Assembly: GCA_022578965.1 (NCBI GenBank) | Contig: MU400551.1 | Span: 279,307 to 343,306 of the forward strand | Source: Xylaria sp. FL1777 | Lineage: Eukaryota; Ascomycota; Sordariomycetes; Xylariales; Xylariaceae | DNA length: 64,000 nucleotides | Direction of reading: 5' to 3' | Part shown: piece after piece, positions 22,715 to 33,577 of the stretch | Layout: every line of letters begins with the position of its first letter | Position numbering within the stretch: position 1 is the first letter of the stretch | Program-made: the position numbers and the translations under genes | The notes under the pieces: generated by a model | What the model was told of the DNA's origin: nothing | The model's input: only the letters and a program-made list of their open reading frames with translations | Database searches by the model: none

Positions 22715-24601
22715 ATGAGTACTGCTAAGCGCGATCGCACTTCAGGCGCGGGGGAGGGTTGTGCGACGCGCTCTAAAGCGGTCAAGACTTCCCACGAGTC
22801 CGATGAAGCCGCTGCTGGGAAACCACCAGTACAACGGCTCAGCGATAAAGTCCAGGTCACTATCAAAATCTGTTCTGACGATGAAGACGAGTACATATCG
22901 GATGAGGCTGACGATAACCCTACGACCCTATTTGACGCGTTTGAAGAGAAGAGGTGGCTCAAGCAGATCACTGGCTTCGCGAATGTGGGCAAAAGTCGGG
23001 TCGCTTCCTGTAATGCCAAGTTTATCAGACGCTATTTTATGAGACATGCCTTCTGGACTGAGATGGAAGAGCTTTGTGAGGAATCTTCCTTACTCGCCTT
23101 TGAGCTTTTTGATAGGTACGGTCGCTTGAACCGTGAGTACGCGGAACATGAGATCAGGAAAGGGTCTGGTGTCTGGGGCGAAGAGCTTGATGATGGCGAT
23201 ATTCTCCTTATTGAAAACATGCATACTGAACCTCTTTGGCGTCGCCAGGGGGCGGGAGCCAAGCTCCTTAACGCAGTATTGGACGTGGTGCGAGATGAGG
23301 CAAGGGGCTTTTTTGCCTTCGTCAATCCTATGCATCTCACTCAACAGACGGACCGTGACGACGACAAGCCGGATTCGGGCACTATTTCCGAGCAAGTCGA
23401 GAACTTCACGCATTTCTTTCGGTCGATGGGTTTCAGAAGAGTAGGGACTTCAGGATGGCTAGCCTTTTCTGATGACGATCATCCTTCACGGAATTTGGAT
23501 AAAGCACAGGATTGGGATGCCCCAGTACAGTTAAAAGGGGAGCAAATCACCCCTGAACCAATACGTACCATCCTGAGCTCCTTATCCGACCCCTCAATCT
23601 CCGGTGCAGAATGCGTCTCTAAAATGGAGGAGGTGTTTGCTGTGGAGGAAAATGCGCCATTGCAGATGTATACCGACGAAATTGGCAACACGATTCTCCA
23701 TGTGGCCGCCCTAGGCAGAAAAGCAGAACCGATTTCATATATCATGTCCAAGATTCCCCAGCTAGCAGAAAAACGTAACTGCGACGGCTACACGCCCTTG
23801 GAAGCACTGCAGAGTAGCCTGGACCAGCAGAGAACAAGGCAAACCATAGGAGGGCCCAGAGGAGTCATCGACGTGATATCAGATAGCTTTACAGGCTTCT
23901 GCCAATCAGACATTGAGTGTCTCGCAGCTCTAACCGGCACGGAAATATTTGATCTCACCAAGCTCTCAGACCGAGATATATGGGCAGCCTCGTCGGCGAC
24001 AGATGAAATGGCTAGCAGAGACCGCAAAGTTAATCTGATCCGCAACACACTGCGGCTAAAGTACGGCTGCACTTGCGGGCAGTGCGTTGGTGGGTTCCTA
24101 AGTCTCAGGATGCAATTCGCACTAATCTACCAGGCCGAGTTGCAGCATGATATCTTGAACGACTATCCGGGTGCTGAGTCCAGCGGTGCGGATTGGATCT
24201 TGCTCAACAATGATGTCTTGCTTCATCTCCCCAGAGCAGCTCAGCAAAACCTCGTAGCCAACAAATCCATGAGACAGGGCTTCGTCAATATGTGTCAGCA
24301 CATCGGTCGTTGTATTGACAAGAAACTGCTACCTAATACAGAGACAATTCTTGACTACTATCGAGACCAAGTAAGCGAGTGGCCGCCGGCAACGAAAAGC
24401 TACCTTAAACGAGGCGGTACGGTGGCGGCTGTGGCCTTGATGATTTTTGACAGGGCTTATGACGCGGATGAATGGGCCGGTGATGGAATGATGATAGAGC
24501 TCTTTGAACAAGATATAAAGAAGATGCCCGCCTGCCGTAATGACCACGAGTTTGGGTTTGTAAGGGCCATGTGCGGATACGAGGACATCTTCACCGGGTA
24601 A
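22715..24601 (+). CDS. GNAT-like acetyltransferase domain plus ankyrin repeat protein, intronless, 628 aa
   Basis: The start at 22715 (MSTAKRDRTSG) is chosen for its CACCATGA context. An in-frame ATG at 22496 would give 701 aa. Residues 1-75 are polar and acidic. About 85-240 looks like a GNAT fold: a strand-turn RRQGAGAKLL at 176-185 matches the acetyl-CoA motif R/Q-x-x-G-x-G/A, followed by a helix, and FFRSMGFRRVGTSGWLAF looks like the final strand-helix-strand. About 320-375 holds ankyrin-type sequence (GNTILHVAALGR, then CDGYTPLEAL). Around 451 there is a YGCTCGQC cluster, possibly metal-binding, and the rest is helical. Such proteins are common but uncharacterised in ascomycetes. Acetyl transfer is inferred from the motif alone. 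It lies 1 kb from the AT block and seems free of RIP damage. Confidence 0.8.
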   Translation: MSTAKRDRTSGAGEGCATRSKAVKTSHESDEAAAGKPPVQRLSDKVQVTIKICSDDEDEYISDEADDNPTTLFDAFEEKRWLKQITGFANVGKSRVASCNAKFIRRYFMRHAFWTEMEELCEESSLLAFELFDRYGRLNREYAEHEIRKGSGVWGEELDDGDILLIENMHTEPLWRRQGAGAKLLNAVLDVVRDEARGFFAFVNPMHLTQQTDRDDDKPDSGTISEQVENFTHFFRSMGFRRVGTSGWLAFSDDDHPSRNLDKAQDWDAPVQLKGEQITPEPIRTILSSLSDPSISGAECVSKMEEVFAVEENAPLQMYTDEIGNTILHVAALGRKAEPISYIMSKIPQLAEKRNCDGYTPLEALQSSLDQQRTRQTIGGPRGVIDVISDSFTGFCQSDIECLAALTGTEIFDLTKLSDRDIWAASSATDEMASRDRKVNLIRNTLRLKYGCTCGQCVGGFLSLRMQFALIYQAELQHDILNDYPGAESSGADWILLNNDVLLHLPRAAQQNLVANKSMRQGFVNMCQHIGRCIDKKLLPNTETILDYYRDQVSEWPPATKSYLKRGGTVAAVALMIFDRAYDADEWAGDGMMIELFEQDIKKMPACRNDHEFGFVRAMCGYEDIFTG

Positions 24602-24814
24602 TAGTACTTTGCGATCAGGGGAAGGGATAGAGTAGGTAGTCTTGATTACCTAACATGTGTGGAGACACCTTGTGGACATACCTACACCAAAACGAGTTTG
24701 AGTTCATGCCCCGATATCAATTCTTCGTGCCCGAAAGTCCGAGGCGATCCGAGGCGCTTTTCACTCCTAATGATAGCTAACCAAAAATGCGCATCCGCAA
24801 CCAAAAATCTACCA

Positions 24815-25820
24815 ATGTCCCGAATGCCTAGTATAAATGCCGTTTTGACAGGGCATCTTTCTACCTACACCGTTATCAAGGAACTACACAGGGCCTCTGA
24901 TGAAGCTGCCGTATATCTTGCCAGGCAAGTTTTTGTCACTCTTACTCGCCTCTATAAGCAGTCACAGCTAAATGGCTATAGAAACCAGAGCCATGAGAAG
25001 TGTATTATCAAGAGCATTCAGGGTCACTGGCGTTTACAGAACGAGGCTGATGTTCTCAAGCGCTACCAGTCCCATACTCCTTTCCTTCGCCCCCTGGTTG
25101 ACGAGATCTAAAAGCCGGTTGATCCACCGTCTATTGTCCTTAGGCACTTGGACAGTGATATGCTGACCGAATCAAATAAGAAACAGCTGTCGCACCCTGA
25201 GATCAAACGGGTAGCTAGGTGTGTTTTTGAAGCTCTTCATGTCCTACTCTAAGCGTTGTCTACTCTGAGCGTTGTCATCTTAATAGATCCACATCTAGAT
25301 GTCAAGTTGGTTAATATCTTTGCCAACCATGGCCAAGGCAGCCAGCGCTTCGCTGACATCCAGCTTGGGGACTGCGGAGGTGTGGTGTCACAGACGTCTA
25401 GATTCGTAAGAGAAGGACACATCATTGGCTCTGGTTTCAGACGTAGTCCCGAAGCTACGTTCCAGTTGTCTTGGGGCACTGCGACAGATATATGGTCTTC
25501 GGCAACGCTATAGGATAGACCCCTGTCCTACGCCACTCTAATCTTCACCTCTCCGACTCCCACTAATCCTTTCACTCCAGGTTCTCAGCCTTCCGTTCGG
25601 TGATGGCTACCCTCTGTTCAATCCTAAGATCGGTGGAGGCGCCTAGGAACACCTCCCCGTGGTTCTCTATCCATCATACATCATATCTCAGCGATGGAGT
25701 CTTGAACATATCTACATCCGTCTCGTCACCTGTACAACAGCAGCGCCCAAGCCAGTTGATGTCGCGCTTGCTCTTACCTTTATGCACAGACCGTTCCGTC
25801 AAGCTTTGTTCTCCACGTAG
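24815..25820 (+). pseudogene. Broken fungal protein kinase gene
   Basis: A kinase domain can be followed from MSRMPSINAVLTGHLSTYTV (24815). The beta3 Lys is in KCIIKSIQG, the helix C Glu in EADVLKRY, the catalytic loop is HLDVKLVNIF, the DFG position is LGDCGG and the APE position is RRSPEA. TDIWS and, after a gap, FGDGYPLFNPKIGG follow. It is broken by stops at 25109-25111, 25250-25252 and 25606-25608 (GCC TAG GAA), and by a one-base loss near 25490 where WSFGNA is expected and WSSATL then stop is read. A 16-bp imperfect tandem duplication (CTCTAAGCG.../CTCTGAGCG...) sits just before the catalytic loop. Likely introns are 24929-24981 and about 25510-25580. The catalytic residues survive, so the decay may be recent. 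The first stop fits a CAA-to-TAA transition. Confidence 0.72.
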
Positions 25821-27048
25821 CTTAGCTTGATAGCTCGAACTCTAACGTACTCGGTTCTCCCAGAATAATAAATCCATCGCGGTAAGAATTGCCGATCGTA
25901 TTAGGAACGCGCCGATTGGTGGTGGAGAGGTCGTCAGATTTATGAAGCTGTATGGGTAGTATTGATAATAGGCCGAGCCTGGAGCAGCTGAGCCGTTGCC
26001 GGCTATCATGTCCGAAAGCCGCTACAAGTGCCGGGGGATACGACGGGCTTACCCCTGGGCCCGCATTTCTACAAGTATGTAGTATAGATCTTTTCTCGCT
26101 GGTAATAATTCCCGAACCATACAAAGCGAGGCCGGACAGCTATTTAGTAAGAATAGATGATAGACCCATAGTTAATAATTCGTTAGGATACATTTAAGGA
26201 CAGCTGAAATGCAAGTGACAAAATTAGTCCGTCGACGCCGTAAAAGAGTAGTCAAGGGTACATGGCTGACCAGCAACTAGATTTCGGCGACCATACCTAA
26301 AGTTGGCTTAGACTCGGCATATGTAGGTGGCTAGACCAGGAAGCCCCTCCAGATCGACGAACGTAATCCGCATAGCTTGTTGATAGATTCTCTAAGCCCA
26401 AGTCAAAGCTCTTGTTCATAACAAAATAACCTGTCCAGAGAATCCTCTGTCAGGCGGCACAGATTAAAAAAAACTTTGACTCTTAAGTTCTATAGCTTTT
26501 TCAGCCATAGGACCATAGCTCATCCTGCTGTCTTGAATAAGTATTGTGGCATGGCCCTCGACCTCTCAAACAAATCAGTTACGTAGTAGGTATACCATAT
26601 TTCACGTACCGCGGGCCGTTGAGATCTTGTATTAATCTGTATTTGGAATATTATCAAACCCCAAGAAACGGGTATCAGTGGGTATCCAAACGTGTCATTG
26701 GCATTCGTATCCATGTAGAAACTTCAGCTTATCTTAATCCCTGTTACTAAGTAGCTTTGCTACTTGTGTTGTCAAGGGTAAACCTCCAACCAGCCAATCG
26801 TACCACCAATTCTGCTGCGGAGTCTAGAACCAGGGACAACGGATGCATGCGTTATCGCACACACAATTATTAGTAGAAGTTTTGGTTTCATTGAAGTGTA
26901 CCTTCTAATCCTTCCCTCACCCCAAATCTATACGTAGGTACTTATAATACATTGTCTATTATCTACCTAGATCTCCAAAAGATCTGGTTTATTCTCACCC
27001 ATCTTGACAACCGTACTATCAACCGTGCTACATCCAGGAACTATCAGT
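25821..27048. other. Intergenic region, no gene supported
   Basis: About 1.2 kb between the kinase pseudogene and the P450, with only short opposed frames lacking any domain. The P450 promoter should be at its right end, where TTATAATAC at about 26942 is TATA-like. Confidence 0.55.
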
Positions 27049-28892
27049 ATGGGCACGTTAGACTTTAAGCAGGCCTTGCCAGTTCTTTTCTCTCTCATTG
27101 TAGGTTATTTACTTGCGTCGACCCTCTACCAATGGCACCGCCTTCGCCACATCCCAGGGCCCTTCCTTGCCTCGTTCTCGTACGTATGGCTTGGCTACTT
27201 AGGTTGGAGCGGGAAACAGTACGAGATCCAGAAGCTATTGGGCGAGAAGTATGGTCCATTGGTTCGGGTAGGTCCCAACGTCGTTAGCACCGACGATCCG
27301 GGGACAATCCGTCGCATGTCTAATGCGAAGAGTCTGTATCCGCGGTCTGGCTGGTATGATGGCGCCCGCTTTCATCCAGATAGCGATTCCATGTTCACCA
27401 TGCTAGAGCCCACTAGACACGACAAACATAAAGCCAAGACATCCCATGGCTATTCTGGACGCGAAACGCCTGGTCTCGAGTCTGCCATAGACGAGCAGAT
27501 CGGAAACCTAATAGGGTTGATCCGCCGAAAATATATTGGTAAATCAGGTGCCAAGGTGATGCCTATGGACCTGAGCAAAATCTTTCCTCTTTTCACTTTG
27601 GATGTTATATCCCGCATTGCCCTCGGCAAGGAATTTGGCTGTCTCGAAGCAGACAAGGACGTCCACGGATTCTACCACCTTGTGGAGTCGCAATTACCGG
27701 TGATGAATGTCCTGGGAGATGTGCCCTGGGCACGAAAGATTGTGTTTTCAACATTAGGCATTAGACTACTCGGTCCTAAACCGACGGACAAGACTGGGTT
27801 GGGCCTAATGATGAAGTGAGTTCCAGTACTATGTCGACCATTGATATATGACTGATTAGTTTCGCACATAGATTAACGAACGACGAGGTTCGTAAGAGAT
27901 ATATGGCAGACGGTAGCACCTTGAATGATATGTTGGTAAGAATAATTCAACCTTAGTACACTTATTGTGATTGGAGCTGGTAATAAACACGACTAACGTG
28001 CTTTAAATTAAGGGCTCATTCCGTCGTCACGGGCTTACTGAGGTTGAATGTCAAACTGAGGCGCTATTCATGTTCGTAGCCGGCTCTGAAACAACGTCAA
28101 GTGCGCTTAGGATTATATTGCTGTACTTGATAGCAACACCGGTAGCATACCAGAAACTCAAGACTGAGATAAAAGATGCCATAAAGAGTGAGAGAGTCTC
28201 AAGTCCCATAACAGCTGCAGAAGCAAAGGAGTTGCAATATCTGCAGGTATGTCTCATCTCATATCTCATCCCTCATATCTTAGGGCTCGAAGCGTGCATT
28301 TGTCAGTAGGCGTGTAGTAGACGCTTGTGGCTTACAAAACCCGATATAACAAACCACGCTAACTCTATTTCTTGTAGGCTACCATTCACGAAGGATTGCG
28401 TATACGTCCAGTTGCGACTGCTACCTTCGGCAAAGAAGTACCGCCCGAAGGCGATATAATTAATGGCTACTTCGTCCCTGGTGGTACTACTGTTGGACCC
28501 AATATGTCCTCCTTGATGTACTCTAAGGCTCTATTCGGCGAAGATGCGGATATCTTCCGGCCAGAACGGTTCCTCGAGGCCGACCAGGTAACACGTGCTG
28601 AGATGCAACGCAACGTTGACTTAGTTTTCGGCTATGGCCGATGGATGTGCGCTGGCAAAGCTATTGCCTGGCTTGAACTCAACAAGACTTTGTTTGAGGT
28701 TAGTTTACACTATAATTCCAGCTCTGGCTGTGCTATGTGGACCTGAATAGTAGAGCTAACATCTTCCCAAACAAGGTTCTTCGCCGGTTCGACTTCCAGA
28801 TCCTCGATCCTAAGGCAGGAGCTACGTGTTTAAGTCACGGAGCATGGGTTGACAAAGACATGCTTGTTGTTGCTACTGAGTCGGATATCTAA
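27049..28892 (+). CDS. Cytochrome P450 monooxygenase, pisatin demethylase-like class, 5 exons, 500 aa
   Basis: Exons are 27049-27815, 27872-27935, 28013-28246, 28378-28698 and 28776-28892. They sum to 501 codons, and all borders are GT-AG with matching phase. The start at 27049 (MGTLDFKQALPVLFSLIVGY) gives an N-terminal membrane anchor followed by RLRHIPGPFLA, the proline hinge. The I-helix is AGSETTSS, the ExxR motif is EGLR, the PERF motif is FRPERF and the haem loop is FGYGRWMCAG with its Cys ligand. The stretch QYEIQKLLGEKYGPLVRVGP and YPRSGWYDGARFHP resembles fungal P450s annotated as pisatin demethylase-like. It should sit in the ER membrane and use NADPH-P450 reductase. The substrate is unknown. 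Length and motifs are complete, so it is probably functional. The neighbours give no clear pathway. Confidence 0.93.
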
Positions 28893-29473
28893 CCCTATTA
28901 TATCGAATAGAAGTTTTAAGTACAAGTTCTTTAATTTACTCAGGGTTGCATCTTGAAGGATACACCTATCACGGCTTAGTATCTGCCTATCAATCCAAGT
29001 TAGTTACTACTTCGCGAGCTTGAGAAGCAGTAAATGTGTAGATGCCTACATTCTTTAGACCTATCAATCGAAAATTTTTTATTCCACCAATTAGTTGACA
29101 CAGCGCCCCTTCTTCTCAACCCACACAAGGTTGCTTTGTGTAGCATCGGGAACCTCATCATTATCCGCACCAGTCAGTTTACAGAATACTCCATATAACC
29201 CCTCACGAACTGTACGTATATGGCTAAATACGGACCAAGGCGATATAATCCGAGCTGGGCAAATCTCTTGGCTACGATATCGTAGTATCCTTATCGTAGC
29301 TCATGTTTGAATAGGTAATATAAGGCCTAAGTGTACTGGGCAAGGGACTAGGTCTCTAGCAGGCCGATGTTCACTGTTTATCTATATGAAACTTGTAACT
29401 AGAATATTTTTCTGCCCTGGTTCTACGGTTGGCATAAGACTACCGAAAGCACTATTTCAACCACGGTCCTCCC
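28893..29473. other. Intergenic region upstream of the GH127 gene
   Basis: About 580 bases with no credible coding frame. It holds the 3' UTR of the P450 and the promoter of the GH127 gene, with no clear regulatory motif. Confidence 0.6.
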
Positions 29474-31849
29474 ATGGCCAAGATTCTAAACCTCCTATCC
29501 GGCCAACGCCAACTCTTCCGGGCAGTTGCTATTGGAGCTATAGCACTCGTTGGTATTGGCGTGATACCCACGGAAGTCTTGGCGGTCGACCTCGGCCCGG
29601 GGGCTACTGCGCCAGTCCGTCCCTTTGCCCTCGATCAAGTGCAACTGGGAAATGGGTTGTTGCAAGAGAAACGCGACCGGATCAAGGCATTTCTGCGCGC
29701 ATATGATGAAAGGAAATTTTTAGTCCTGTTTAATAACCAGGCTGGGAGGCCGAACCCCAAGGGCGTTACTCCGCCTGGCGGGTGGGAGGATGGCGGACTA
29801 TTGAGCGGGCACTGGACAGGTCACTTCATGACGGCCCTTTCTCAAGCATACGCCGACCAGGGCGAGCAAGTCTTCAAGACCAAACTCGACTGGATGATAA
29901 ACGAGCTGTCTGCCTGCCAGGATATGATCACCGCTCGTATGAATGGCACAAGTGGCTCCGGTGATGCTAGCTGGATCCCTACGTATCCCGGCTACCTTGG
30001 TGCCCTCCCAGAAGATACTGTCCTCCGCCTCGGCCCGCCGCGGTGGGCAGTTTACGGAGGCAATCTCAGCACGAATACATGGGCGCCATGGTATACCCAG
30101 CATAAGATTATCCGGGGGCTGCTAGACGCTTATTACAATACCAACAGCTCACAGGCTATTGAGATTGTTACGAAGATGGCAGACTGGGCTTACCTCGCGC
30201 TGACTATTGGTGATAAAAACCACCCTGGGTATAAAGGAAACCTCACAAGAGATGACCTCAACTACATGTGGGACTTATACATTGGCGGAGAATACGGCGG
30301 TGCTAATGAGGTATTCCCAGAGATATATCAACTTACTGGTGACCCGCGCCACTTACAGACTGCCAAAGCATTTGATAATCGGGAATCCCTTTTCGGCAGC
30401 GCAGTCGAGAACCAGGACATTCTGGTTGTAACCAGTGACAAGATACCGGGGCGTCGTCGCCCAGCACGGCTACATGCCAACCAACACGTCCCTCAATTCA
30501 TTGGTTACCTCAGGGTATATGAGTATGGGGGCGGTCAGGATTATTTCACCGCAGCGAAGAACTTCTACAACTGGGTGGCACCGCACAGATATTTCGCGAC
30601 TGGCGGCGTTGGCGGCAGCTATCCCGGCACCGACACCAACGGCGAGCTATTTCAAAATCGGGACAATATTGCCAATGCCATGGCCGGGACCGGTGCCGAG
30701 ACATGCACGGCGTATAATATGCTCAAGTTGGCGCGCAATCTCTTCCTCCATGAGCATAATGCAACATACATGGACAACTATGAGCGTGGCCTGTTCAACC
30801 AGATCACGGGATCGCGCGCAGACACGAGCAGCACCAGGGACCCGCAGCTCACCTACTTCCAGTCTCTCACTCCGGCTGTGCCTCGTGACTTTGGAAATAC
30901 CGGCACCTGTTGTGGTGGTACTGGGATGGAGAGCCATACCAAATACCAGGAGACGGTGTACTTCCACTCGGCGGATGGATCTGCGCTCTGGATCAACCTG
31001 TACATCCCGTCTACTCTATCCTGGGCGGACAAAGGCTTTGTAGTGAAGCAGGAAACTGACTTTCCTCGTGGAGATGAGGCTAGATTCACCATCACTGGAC
31101 AGGGCCCGCTGGACATCAAACTTCGAGTGCCCGCCTGGGTTCGCAAAGGTTTCCAAGTTGCCGTCAATGGGAAGACTCAGACTGATGTATCGGCCCAACC
31201 CGGTACGTATCTCACTCTGAGTAGAACTTGGAAGACGGGCGATGTGATTGAAGTGAACATGCCGTTCAGCATTCGGATCGAGCGCGCATTGGACCGTCCA
31301 GATACCCAAGTTATCATGTGGGGACCTATACTGCTACAGATTGTCGGCAAGCCGAACACTGCCAACGACGGCTTCTTTGGGCTATCGCTCTATAGATATC
31401 TTAAACGGGATGGCGATTACTCCCTGGCAGCAATCAAGCACACAGGAACCTCGGCGGCCGGAGACCCGACCTTCCAGACTGCCGATGGCAATTTGACTGT
31501 GCGACCATACTACATTGGTGATTCGCAGGCGGTGTCGTCGTATTTCCGACACTTGGAACCGACAGTTGTATTTGGAACCATCAACACTAATGTGCCGAAT
31601 CGCAAGCGAAACGAGGGTTTACCTGTGTATGACGTTCCAGTCTCTGGGATCGCCTCGCCAGGCACCGACGGGCCGACCTTCCTTGACATAGTCTGGGATC
31701 AGGCACCCTTCGCCACACATGAAGAGTTTGTCGGAGCTGTCACTTCGGCTGCGGACGCCTTCGTCACAGCTGGAGTGTATAGCGCCAAGGAGCGGGATGC
31801 GATTGTTGCGAAGGCTAACCAGGCGGAGCAAGAACTAGCTCCCAAATAA
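29474..31849 (+). CDS. Secreted glycoside hydrolase family 127 (beta-L-arabinofuranosidase-like), intronless, 791 aa
   Basis: The ATG at 29474 is in a good context (CCTCCCATGG). Residues 1 to about 38 form a signal peptide (hydrophobic AVAIGAIALVGIGVIPTEVLA). The (alpha/alpha)6-type catalytic region has GGWEDGGLLSGHWTGHFMTA, WAPWYTQHKIIRGLLDAYYN and GGVGGSYPG. GAETCTAYN puts the acid Glu at 409 and Cys at 411, and NTGTCCGG puts a Cys pair at 479-480. In the characterised bifidobacterial GH127 enzyme the Glu, Cys and Cys-Cys positions bind zinc and one Cys is the nucleophile, so the active site is intact. A beta-rich domain follows (PLDIKLRVPAWVRKGFQVAV). It likely removes terminal beta-L-arabinofuranose or a similar sugar from plant glycans outside the cell. 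The exact specificity in fungi is not known to me. The high GC and lack of introns contrast with the P450 next door. Confidence 0.93.
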   Translation: MAKILNLLSGQRQLFRAVAIGAIALVGIGVIPTEVLAVDLGPGATAPVRPFALDQVQLGNGLLQEKRDRIKAFLRAYDERKFLVLFNNQAGRPNPKGVTPPGGWEDGGLLSGHWTGHFMTALSQAYADQGEQVFKTKLDWMINELSACQDMITARMNGTSGSGDASWIPTYPGYLGALPEDTVLRLGPPRWAVYGGNLSTNTWAPWYTQHKIIRGLLDAYYNTNSSQAIEIVTKMADWAYLALTIGDKNHPGYKGNLTRDDLNYMWDLYIGGEYGGANEVFPEIYQLTGDPRHLQTAKAFDNRESLFGSAVENQDILVVTSDKIPGRRRPARLHANQHVPQFIGYLRVYEYGGGQDYFTAAKNFYNWVAPHRYFATGGVGGSYPGTDTNGELFQNRDNIANAMAGTGAETCTAYNMLKLARNLFLHEHNATYMDNYERGLFNQITGSRADTSSTRDPQLTYFQSLTPAVPRDFGNTGTCCGGTGMESHTKYQETVYFHSADGSALWINLYIPSTLSWADKGFVVKQETDFPRGDEARFTITGQGPLDIKLRVPAWVRKGFQVAVNGKTQTDVSAQPGTYLTLSRTWKTGDVIEVNMPFSIRIERALDRPDTQVIMWGPILLQIVGKPNTANDGFFGLSLYRYLKRDGDYSLAAIKHTGTSAAGDPTFQTADGNLTVRPYYIGDSQAVSSYFRHLEPTVVFGTINTNVPNRKRNEGLPVYDVPVSGIASPGTDGPTFLDIVWDQAPFATHEEFVGAVTSAADAFVTAGVYSAKERDAIVAKANQAEQELAPK

Positions 31850-33577
31850 GGGACTGTGGCAGAGAAGGGCCGGATGGTTAATCATTTATCAACGAGTGGG
31901 CGGGTATAACCCCTTCGGGATGAGTTGGTGTGCTCTCAGGGAGGAGGTCGCGGCCCCAATATGAAATGGCCTGCTCGCAGTCCTAACCACGCAGTTACAG
32001 ACAATGTTCGAAACAGATAGATATTTACTAGCATAATGAAGGCAGGTTTTATCAGTCTTACAACCGTATGAATAGATGCCACCTCTACTCTTGTTGTCCC
32101 TAATTCATACGTGAGGTAGCAAGAACATGTTCACGGCTGAATTGCTAAGATCGTATCAATTCGAAAATAATTACAGCCACCTCGTATTACTTTTTGTATA
32201 GGCATTCTATTAACACCGTTGCTCAATGACTAGTTATATTTTGCCAAGTTGTTTAAGTTGGTCTTCGTTAACAAGTAGACGGGCCCTCAATGTCTAGGCA
32301 TATCGACATGCTCGAGTGACTGTGGCCTATCATTGCTTATTACATAATGACATACTCAAATAGACGGATATTCTTTATTCAGAGATACCCTGAAATACTC
32401 AGATTGATGAAATACATAAATAGATAAGTATTTTTATTCCATATCTCTAATGAAACTGGGGAATTGAGTTGCCGCCATATTGTGCTAGTCTAGCTCCAGA
32501 TCCCGCACTTGGTCGCCACTGGGTCGGCGACAAGCTACCTAGGTCTCACGAAACAGAGTTACACAGGATTTGTGGGCTTGGGCTTTCTGTGTAATGTGAC
32601 TCGGTCCTACGTGGTGCACCCTGGATATCTACCATGATCTGATCTGATCTGATCTGACAAGCGGAGATGAATAAAATCTGGGTACCATCTCAGAATAGAA
32701 GTCACCATATCGCAACAATCCACAAGTATAATAGAATTAGGTCGCATACTTAACCGCCCGAAGTTGCGTATATATGTTCTCCCGGCTGAAACTATGCCCG
32801 GCAGCTTATATGCGTCTGCATGCAGATCTAGCAGCGACCAGTTCTGACGTGTCCAGACCCCTAGGAGATATGAGGTTCCACCGACAGCCCCCATCGCGGC
32901 CAGCAGCCAGAGTCTAGTTGAAGCCAGGAAACGTACGACGCTCAACACCCAATCTCAAAATTTATGATACAGTACATCATTCGGTACCTGTTTTGTTATA
33001 TGATGAGCTGAAATGACGCGATGATGTTAGTGTCTCTGTCTCGGTGCCCCCGCACCGAGAGGAGCCCGACGACAATGGATTTGGAAAGGAAGACGTGATT
33101 TGCCTCACCTAGCCCTACATCTGGACTACAAAAGCGGTACGATCCGTGTGACTAAGCATTATCCCTTGCTGCATGCGCGTGTGAGATTATCAAATTATCA
33201 ATTATTGTACCATGGCGGATTGTACCGGCCGGGCTTGTGACTAATCCGCTGATATGTGGATTAAATTGCTCGGGCTTCGATGACCGATACCCGAAAGGTT
33301 GCAACCTCCTATATATGGGCCAAGCACTGCGAGGTTTATGTAAGCAAAAGGGAGCCGTTACGAAGCTCAGCTTGTACATAGGGTGTCCTATGTCGCCCAC
33401 TTCTAGAATGATAGCAGGGTTTCCTTGTAAAGTATATTGTATCTAACTACTCCCTTTACTTCGGATACCACACATCCGCTGTTAATTCTAAGAACAACTC
33501 AGGCAGAATTGATTCTATGGCATTATTTAGCATTTCGCTTTGCGGCATGTGAGAGCTTATATGTAGAAGATCAATTC
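31850..33577. other. Intergenic region, no gene supported
   Basis: About 1.7 kb between the convergent ends of the GH127 gene and the Zn2Cys6 regulator. It contains a GATCT microsatellite (32636-32655) and a GC-rich hairpin with a 9-bp stem (33039-33060, TCTCGGTGC CCCC GCACCGAGA). An open frame at 32607-32948 (minus) has a hydrophobic start but no ATG and no known domain. Confidence 0.55.
32636..32655. repeat. (GATCT)4 microsatellite
   Basis: Four perfect tandem copies of GATCT, with partial copies at both ends. No function is suggested. Confidence 0.9.

Noticed and set aside
30435..31043. Long secondary frame inside the GH127 gene
   Set aside because: It is a shadow of the GH127 coding sequence, which has full motif support.
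32607..32948. 113-codon minus-strand frame with a hydrophobic start
   Set aside because: It has no ATG at its start, runs through the GATCT microsatellite and shows no domain.
33039..33060. GC-rich hairpin with a 9-bp stem
   Set aside because: It is a single occurrence in intergenic DNA, not next to a gene end in a way that suggests a role; one or two such hairpins are expected by chance in a window this size.
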